In this document: positions 6,769 to 11,714 of the stretch, one piece after another
Position numbering within the stretch: position 1 is the first letter of the stretch
How the letters are laid out: every line of letters begins with the position of its first letter
Source of the DNA: Parachlamydiales bacterium
Lineage (GTDB): Bacteria > Chlamydiota > Chlamydiia > Chlamydiales > Simkaniaceae
DNA: 11,714 bases
Direction of reading: 5' to 3'
Assembly: GCA_030641465.1 (NCBI GenBank)
Contig: DAOWHK010000219.1
Location: forward strand, 1 to 11,714
The notes under the pieces: model-generated
Database searches by the model: none
What the model saw: the letters and a program-made list of their open reading frames with translations, nothing else
Told to the model about the DNA's origin: nothing
Made by a program: the position numbers and the translations under genes

Positions 6769-8061
6769 ATGAGACTTCTTTTCTCTATTCTTTTCTTTTG
6801 CGCATCTCTTCAGGCAGAAGATCCTAAAATCCGCCATGTTTACCTTACTTGGCAAGGAGACACGAGCACTACAATGACAATCAATGTCCACACTCTTGGA
6901 GGACTTGAGGAAATTGATGTTTGCTATACCGAAGAAAAAAAAGCAAATCAGGAGCCCTATAAACATCACATTCGAGCAAAAGGGATCCCTTTTGCATGTG
7001 GCGATCATATGCGGCACCTCTTCCATATCGAACTTACTAATTTATCCGCTGGTGGCACTTACTGTTTTACTTTGGGAACAAAAAAAACAGGGTTTATTGA
7101 GGAGTTAAAGTTTAAAACCATTCATCCTAAAAACTCTTCTTATAGATTTATTACAGGTGGCGATTGCGAAGTGAATAGCACAGCGATTGCTCTTATGAAG
7201 CAAGCATCTGCATGCAATCCAGACGCTCTATTTCTAGGTGGCGATTATCCAACAGGCGTTGAATCCCTTGCTGACTACGGAAAATGGGATGAGTGGCTTG
7301 ATATGTATACAAACAACATGACTGCCATCGACGGAACATTGATCCCGATGATTGTGGCAATTGGTAATCATGAAGCTTTTGGAGGTTTTAATCAGCTTCC
7401 TGAAAAAGCCCCTTTTTACTACAATTATTTTAAACAAAATGAACGAGACTCAAGTTATTTTTCTAAAACTTTTGGCGAAGATATTGTTCTTTTTGTGTTA
7501 GATAGTGGCCATACTGCAAGCTACGGAGGCTCTCAACTCGATTGGATGAAGCAAGAATTTCAAAAGCATGAAAGTAAAAAAATTAAACTTGCTATCTACC
7601 ACGTGCCGATCTACCCAAGTGTACGCTTTCCAAAGCCAACAGTTCCCTATCATATCATTTCAAAAATCATGGAACTTAATGGCTATAAATATTTTACACG
7701 GGCGATTCTCTTGCCCCAGTCAGATAAAGGTGGAAAATACTGGCTTCCACTTTTTGACAAGTATCAACTGACAGCGGCTTTTGAGCATCATGATCAGACT
7801 CTAAAGCGTACAAAACAGCTATTTAATGGAAAAGAACATCCAAATGGAACTCTTTATTTAGGAGATGGTGGTTGGGGACCCGAGCTGCAATGCACTCCTA
7901 TCCAGTATTATTTTAACTCGTTTTTTGCAAAAACTATTGGTCATGTTTCTTTTTTTTGGCTAGTCGACATCAATAAAAACTCCATCCATTATCGCGCTCT
8001 GACCCCTACTGGCACGACAATTGATGAATATTATCAAAACATTTCTAAACAGGAAAAATAA
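6769..8061 (+). CDS. Exported metallophosphoesterase, purple-acid-phosphatase-like
   Basis: Predicted 430-residue protein with a signal peptide (MRLLFSILFFCASLQA, probable cut after A16), a beta-rich N-terminal domain (about 20-120) like the fibronectin-type domain of purple acid phosphatases, and a metallophosphoesterase domain. Metal-site motifs in order: GGD (D132), GGD (D159), GNHE (N200, H201), YHVP (H278) and EHHDQ (H341). Two deviations stand out. T162 sits where the purple enzymes have the tyrosine of GDxxY. Q343 sits where the second His of GHxH/HDH is expected. It is probably a periplasmic or surface phosphoesterase with altered metal binding. The start was set at ATG 6769; a GTG at 6763 would add two residues, and neither has a clear Shine-Dalgarno. 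The stop overlaps the ychF start by one base (TAATG). Confidence 0.78.
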   Translation: MRLLFSILFFCASLQAEDPKIRHVYLTWQGDTSTTMTINVHTLGGLEEIDVCYTEEKKANQEPYKHHIRAKGIPFACGDHMRHLFHIELTNLSAGGTYCFTLGTKKTGFIEELKFKTIHPKNSSYRFITGGDCEVNSTAIALMKQASACNPDALFLGGDYPTGVESLADYGKWDEWLDMYTNNMTAIDGTLIPMIVAIGNHEAFGGFNQLPEKAPFYYNYFKQNERDSSYFSKTFGEDIVLFVLDSGHTASYGGSQLDWMKQEFQKHESKKIKLAIYHVPIYPSVRFPKPTVPYHIISKIMELNGYKYFTRAILLPQSDKGGKYWLPLFDKYQLTAAFEHHDQTLKRTKQLFNGKEHPNGTLYLGDGGWGPELQCTPIQYYFNSFFAKTIGHVSFFWLVDINKNSIHYRALTPTGTTIDEYYQNISKQEK

Positions 8062-9149
8062 TGGCAGAACTCTCATGTGGCATAGTGGGCCTTCCAAATG
8101 TTGGAAAATCAACCCTCTATAACGCTCTTACAAAAAATACGGCCGGGGCAGCAAATTATCCTTTTTGTACAATCGATCCAAATGTTGGAGTGGTTGATGT
8201 TCCAGATTCAAGACTGCAAGTTCTCAGTGATCTTTCAGGTAGCAAAAAAATTATTCCTGCAAGCATGACTTTTGTCGATATTGCAGGTCTTGTAAAAGGA
8301 GCTGCAACAGGTGAAGGCCTTGGCAATAAATTCCTCTCGAATATTCGCGAAACGGATGCAATCATCCATGTTGTGCGCTGCTTTGATGACGATGAAGTAA
8401 TCCATGTAGAGGGAAAAGTAGATCCTCTGCAAGATATTGAAGTGATTAATTTGGAGCTCATTCTTTCCGACCTGCAAATGTGTGAAAATATTTGCCAAAA
8501 ACTTGCAAAACAAGTGAAGGGAAATAAAGAGTTAAAATCTTCCTTAGACACCCTTGAAAAAGTGAAAGCGCACTTAAATCAGAGTCTGCCTGTTCGAACT
8601 CTTAAATTTACTGAAGAAGAGAAAAACGACCTCACGCCTTATCACTTCATCACAGCAAAAAAAGTCATTTATCTTGCAAACGTCTCGGAAAATACTTTTA
8701 CGAATAATCCTTATCTTGATCTCGTAAAAGAGTACGCGTCAAGAGATGGAAGTATCGTGATTCCGATCTGTGCACGTCTTGAAGAAGAACTTGCGCAGCT
8801 TCCTGTTGAAGAAGCCATTGAATATTTATCAACGCTCGGTCTAAATGAAACAGGCCTTGCAAGGCTTATTAAAACCAGTTTCGAAACGCTTAATCTTATT
8901 ACCTATATTACAACGGGAGAAATAGAGACGAGAGCTTGGACAATTACAAAAGGAACAAATGCAAGAGAAGCTGCTGGAAAAATTCATTCAGACATCGAAA
9001 AAGGTTTTATTCGAGCAGAAGCTGTAAGTTTTAAGGATATGGTGAAATATAAAAGTAGAGCAGCTGCAAAAGAGGCCGGAGTTGCTAAAGCGGAAGGGAA
9101 AGAATATATCGTAAAAGATGGAGATGTTATCCTTTTCTTTCATAATTAA
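8061..9149 (+). CDS. ychF: Redox-regulated ATPase/GTPase YchF (OLA1 family)
   Basis: Conserved Obg-family P-loop protein that binds ribosomes and prefers ATP over GTP. The 362-residue length is typical. Visible motifs: G1 GLPNVGKST (10-18), G3 DIAGLVKGA (from D73), and NVSE (207-210) in place of the usual NKxD, the change linked to ATP preference in YchF/OLA1. The C-terminal TGS domain (about 280-362) includes FIRAEAV and the usual ending GDVILFFHN. The ATG overlaps the stop of the phosphoesterase gene (TAATG), and AGGA lies just upstream at 8051-8054. In chlamydiae ychF normally sits between ribF and cdsU, as here apart from the inserts. Its last 23 bp overlap the 3' end of the convergent gene on the other strand. 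Confidence 0.97.
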   Translation: MAELSCGIVGLPNVGKSTLYNALTKNTAGAANYPFCTIDPNVGVVDVPDSRLQVLSDLSGSKKIIPASMTFVDIAGLVKGAATGEGLGNKFLSNIRETDAIIHVVRCFDDDEVIHVEGKVDPLQDIEVINLELILSDLQMCENICQKLAKQVKGNKELKSSLDTLEKVKAHLNQSLPVRTLKFTEEEKNDLTPYHFITAKKVIYLANVSENTFTNNPYLDLVKEYASRDGSIVIPICARLEEELAQLPVEEAIEYLSTLGLNETGLARLIKTSFETLNLITYITTGEIETRAWTITKGTNAREAAGKIHSDIEKGFIRAEAVSFKDMVKYKSRAAAKEAGVAKAEGKEYIVKDGDVILFFHN

Positions 9150-9756
9150 ATTCAGGAAGAATCACAAAATCCTCATCTTCCTCCGCATGCTCTCCTTGAA
9201 GGGCTAGTTTCTTCTTAAGAATAAGCTCTTTTGTCTTTTCATCTTGCGCATGATCTGAAGCTTGTTGCAAGGATTCTTGAGCATCCTCCATATTCTGAAG
9301 ATCTTTCAACTCCACAAGGGCTTTGCAGAAATACATTTCCGACAGGAAATCATTGGCACTTCCAAGCTCAGAAGAATCCTCAGGAAAAAAATCTTTAGGT
9401 TCTCCAAAACGAGAAATCACGAGCGTAATCTGATTAATAAATAGATCATTATTCTCTAATTTTTCATACCCTATCTTTACTTGAATAAACTCAGCTTTTG
9501 CTCGCTCAATAACAAGTGATGCATGCTTAAGCTGTAGCTGTTTCCTTGCTTCTGGATCAGATTCAGATTCAATCTTTTGTATTGATGCCTGAATTAACCC
9601 ATTATAGTCAGTTACAATATAAGACGTGCCATATACCCGACTAGCTTCTTGAAATGCTCCATTTATCACATCAAATAATGAATCCGAAGATGCACCAATT
9701 GGAACTGGGCCATCTACTACAACAAATCCGCTTGGAAACGCTTCCAATGCTGCCAT
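9127..9756 (-). CDS. Hypothetical helical protein, unrecognised
   Basis: A 209-residue acidic protein that I do not recognise. There is no signal peptide or membrane segment. The first 40 residues are Gly/Pro/Ser-containing (FPSGFVVVDGPVPIGASSDS). From about residue 50 it looks mostly alpha-helical, with many charged and Gln residues (repeated EAR-K-L, LKDLQNMEDAQESLQQA), and the C-terminus is very acidic (EHAEEDEDF). This pattern would fit a cytoplasmic or secreted helical protein such as a chaperone or effector, but no motif shows it. The ATG at 9754-9756 is supported by AAGGGG a few bases upstream on the minus strand. It begins 14 bp after the stop of the BPL_N-like gene, so the two form an operon. 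It ends inside the 3' end of ychF. Confidence 0.75.
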   Translation of the reverse strand: MAALEAFPSGFVVVDGPVPIGASSDSLFDVINGAFQEASRVYGTSYIVTDYNGLIQASIQKIESESDPEARKQLQLKHASLVIERAKAEFIQVKIGYEKLENNDLFINQITLVISRFGEPKDFFPEDSSELGSANDFLSEMYFCKALVELKDLQNMEDAQESLQQASDHAQDEKTKELILKKKLALQGEHAEEDEDFVILPEFNYERKG

Positions 9757-9770
9757 CTGATCACCCCTTG

Positions 9771-10517
9771 TTAACCGTTGATGTTAAAATGCCCAAGTAT
9801 TGATTTAATCAGGCCAACTCTTGTCTCATTTGTTTCTTGAATGCGCTGTTTGATTTGTGAAGAATGCTGATTTTCCAGTAGGTGATCAGGGTCGTACTCA
9901 AAATGAATCCCACTTAAAATCGCCATGCCATGACCCACCTTACATGCAACGATTGCAGCTTTATTATATTCACTATAGTGACTCAAGATTTTTACTGTTT
10001 CAGGGTATTTTTCCGCAAGATCAAAGTAGCATCCTCCATTGTAATAGGCATGAACCTGCTGCCCCATAAAATCTACGGCCACAGCTGCCGCTCCAGCTTC
10101 GCTATCATAAGAAAAAAGGCCTTGGTTTACAAGGGTTCCAACGGCTTTTCCAGGAAAAAATTTAAGCTCCCTCTCTTCACTTACTTCAAGTGGGTAGCCT
10201 TTTTCAAACAAAATGGATGCCGCTCCATAATATCCTCCAGCGCAGATACCAAGATAATTACCACCTGCATTTACAAAATCTACGATATTTTGATTTCCTT
10301 CGCCTCTAAGTGCTCGATCATATGGCACATCAAGCCCTCCAGGAACTACAAGCAGAGCGCAGGTGTCAAAAACTTCTTTTTTCAAAAGTTTTTTATGATT
10401 CTTCGCAAGTATTTGAAAATCTGGATAAAATTGCTTCAGCATTCTTTTCGTTTGTATAACCGAAAACGCACTTACCCCTTTATCGACGTAGATAATAATA
10501 GTTTTTTTTTGATCCAT
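9771..10517 (-). CDS. Stand-alone BPL_N-type protein (class I glutamine amidotransferase-like)
   Basis: A 248-residue protein resembling the biotin-protein-ligase N-terminal domain family (BPL_N), which has the class I glutamine amidotransferase-like fold. It begins with a strand-helix pattern (TIIIYVDKGVSAFSV), then VVPGGLDVPYDRAL (about 58-70) and the nucleophile elbow GICAGGYYGA with C92. Near the end, GIHFE (203-207) supplies a His/Glu pair, H205 and E207, as expected for a Cys-His-Glu triad. No biotin ligase catalytic domain is attached. The ATG at 10515-10517 has GAGG just upstream on the minus strand. It is the first gene of a two-gene minus-strand operon and is divergent from sctU. 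Activity and substrate are unknown; family assignment is by motif recall. Confidence 0.82.
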   Translation of the reverse strand: MDQKKTIIIYVDKGVSAFSVIQTKRMLKQFYPDFQILAKNHKKLLKKEVFDTCALLVVPGGLDVPYDRALRGEGNQNIVDFVNAGGNYLGICAGGYYGAASILFEKGYPLEVSEERELKFFPGKAVGTLVNQGLFSYDSEAGAAAVAVDFMGQQVHAYYNGGCYFDLAEKYPETVKILSHYSEYNKAAIVACKVGHGMAILSGIHFEYDPDHLLENQHSSQIKQRIQETNETRVGLIKSILGHFNING

Positions 10518-10543
10518 GGATCCTCAAATGATTTTATCCCTAC

Positions 10544-10573
10544 ATTTTACCATATCTTTGTGGTTTGTGTATA
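10544..10573 (-). promoter_or_regulatory. Possible promoter of the minus-strand BPL_N operon
   Basis: On the minus strand, TATACA (10573-10568) and TAAAAT (10549-10544) are separated by 18 bp and lie about 27 bp before the start codon. The -10 matches 5 of 6 consensus bases and the -35 matches 4 of 6. In such AT-rich sequence this is only suggestive. Confidence 0.35.
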
Positions 10574-10589
10574 CTTTCGATCTTTTCCC

Positions 10590-10617
10590 TTGACTCCCCT
10601 CTTTTTTTCCCGATAAT
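10590..10617 (+). promoter_or_regulatory. Probable sigma-70-class (sigma-66) promoter of sctU
   Basis: TTGACT (10590-10595) and GATAAT (10612-10617) are spaced by 16 bp, each matching 5 of 6 consensus bases. The predicted transcript would start near 10624, giving a very short leader with AGAGGA at 10625-10630 and the ATG at 10637. The 119-bp divergent gap contains no other gene. Since the upstream neighbour is on the opposite strand, sctU needs its own promoter, which fits. Confidence 0.6.
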
Positions 10618-10636
10618 TTATGCTAGAGGATGATAT

Positions 10637-11707
10637 ATGGCAGAAAAGACAGAAAAGGCGACCCCCAAAAAACTTCGCGATGCAAGAAAGAAGGGGCAAG
10701 TCGCTAAATCAAAAGATTTCCCGGCGGCCTTTACGTTTATCGTATCAATTTCGACAATTCTTGCTGGATCTTCGTATATATTCAAGATTCTCTCTAATTA
10801 TATGATCGGAACATTTACGAGCATTTCAGGCGATCTCGATATGCAAAATCGCGCAGGTGGTTATATTCTTACAGCTCTTGGAGTTATTTTTAAGACATCT
10901 ATTCCTGTGATGGTTTTTACCTCCCTTGTTGGAGTACTTGTAAGCTTTTTGATTGTCGGCCCCCTCTTTTCGTTCGAGTCGATGAAACCTGATATCAAAA
11001 AACTCAACCCCGTATCGAATTTAAAAAACATGTTTAAGGTGAAGACTTTTGTCGAGCTCTTAAAATCTATTTTTAAAATTTCGGGCGCACTCATCCTCAT
11101 TTTTTCCGTGGTCTATACTACGATTCCTGAAATTGTATCCATGGCAGCTGTTCCCATTGTCGGCAGCGCTGTTATCTTTAATAGTTTTCTTGTAAAAGTA
11201 ATTGTTCGCGTTGGAATCTTTTTTTTAGTAATTGCTGTTTTTGATTTAGTTTTTCAAAAAAAGAATTTTGCAAAAGAAATGAAGATGGAAAAATTTGAAA
11301 TAAAACAGGAAATGAAAGATACTGAAGGCAATCCCGAAATAAAAGGGAAAAGACGCGAGATATCTCGAGAAATTGCATATCAAGAAGGCCCAAGCGCTGT
11401 GCGGCGCGCAAAAGCTGTGATTACAAACCCTGTACACATAGCAGTTGCCATTGAATATGAAGCAGAGACCGACCCTGCCCCAAAAATTGTGACTATGGGA
11501 AAAGGGGTTATCGCAGAAAAAATCATAGAAATTGCGACAGATAATAATGTCCCTATCATGAGAAATGTTCCCCTTGCACAGGAATTGTATGATACAGGTC
11601 AAATCAGTAGATTTGTGCCTGAAGAAACGTATGAAGCCATCGCTGAAGTGCTTAAATGGCTTGCAAGCCTAGAAAAAGAAGAGGAAACACCGGAGTTCTT
11701 GAAATGA
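10637..11707 (+). CDS. sctU: Type III secretion export apparatus switch protein SctU (CdsU/YscU/FlhB family)
   Basis: Inner-membrane component of the type III secretion export gate that switches substrate class after self-cleavage. The 356-residue length is typical. The N-terminus (AEKTEKATPKKLRDARKKGQVAKSKD) is the family signature. Four membrane segments lie at about 28-50, 75-105, 140-165 and 175-205, followed by the cytoplasmic domain. The self-cleavage site reads NPVH at 264-267, where NPTH is the norm; Asn264 and Pro265, which flank the cut, are kept. AGAGGA lies 6 nt upstream of the ATG. Both SctU and flagellar FlhB share this architecture, but the chlamydial context (ychF before, ATGA overlap with a following gene) favours SctU/CdsU. 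Confidence 0.94.
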   Translation: MAEKTEKATPKKLRDARKKGQVAKSKDFPAAFTFIVSISTILAGSSYIFKILSNYMIGTFTSISGDLDMQNRAGGYILTALGVIFKTSIPVMVFTSLVGVLVSFLIVGPLFSFESMKPDIKKLNPVSNLKNMFKVKTFVELLKSIFKISGALILIFSVVYTTIPEIVSMAAVPIVGSAVIFNSFLVKVIVRVGIFFLVIAVFDLVFQKKNFAKEMKMEKFEIKQEMKDTEGNPEIKGKRREISREIAYQEGPSAVRRAKAVITNPVHIAVAIEYEAETDPAPKIVTMGKGVIAEKIIEIATDNNVPIMRNVPLAQELYDTGQISRFVPEETYEAIAEVLKWLASLEKEEETPEFLK

Positions 11708-11714
11708 AAAAAAA
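11704..11714 (+). CDS. Start of next gene, probably sctV (cdsV/lcrD), cut by the window end
   Basis: An ATG at 11704 overlaps the sctU stop (ATGA) and opens with Met-Lys-Lys before the sequence ends. In chlamydiae cdsU is followed by cdsV, the large export gate protein, so this is the expected identity. Only three full codons are visible, so the product is inferred from context alone. Confidence 0.45.

Noticed and set aside
9930..10616. Long plus-strand open frame of 228 codons
   Set aside because: It is antisense to the BPL_N-like gene, its translation is rich in Phe/Ile/Cys without domain features, and it would run through the sctU promoter region.

Overview
The window looks like chromosomal DNA of a member of the Chlamydiae, most likely one of the amoeba- or arthropod-associated (environmental) lineages rather than Chlamydia itself. 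Three things support this. IF-2 has the chlamydial N-terminus ([12 protein letters not shown]). The gene order nusA-infB-rbfA-truB-ribF-(...)-ychF-(...)-sctU/cdsU matches the block known from Chlamydia (nusA to ychF followed by cdsU and cdsV). A type III secretion export gene sits beside housekeeping genes. Base composition is AT-rich throughout. The genus cannot be fixed from the sequence alone.

Layout. Positions 1-4552 hold a tightly packed plus-strand translation and cofactor operon: the nusA 3' end, infB, rbfA, truB and ribF, joined by overlaps or a 3-bp gap. Positions 4553-6719 hold an accessory insert of three related CPBP-type (Rce1/CAAX-protease-like) membrane protein genes. A broken second copy of the ribF 3' end lies between the first and second, showing that a ribF-tail plus CPBP unit of about 962 bp was duplicated in tandem. 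Positions 6769-8061 encode an exported metallophosphoesterase related to purple acid phosphatases, which is translationally linked to ychF (8061-9149). Positions 9127-10517 hold a minus-strand pair: a stand-alone BPL_N-type (class I glutamine amidotransferase-like) protein followed by an unrecognised helical protein. Positions 10637-11707 hold the type III secretion switch protein SctU (CdsU/YscU), with its own promoter, overlapping the start of the next gene (probably sctV).

How the genes fit together. NusA, IF-2, RbfA, TruB and YchF serve transcription, ribosome maturation and translation. RibF makes flavin cofactor. SctU belongs to the type III export apparatus. The CPBP cluster and phosphatase, and the minus-strand pair, are two accessory inserts at the two junctions of the otherwise conserved chlamydial block.

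Most notable observations: the non-coding ribF-tail copy is about 96% identical to its parent over 242 bp, while the two CPBP proteins it separates are only about 66% identical. SctU has NPVH instead of NPTH at the self-cleavage site. The riboflavin-kinase half of RibF is degenerate. The phosphoesterase lacks two expected metal ligands.
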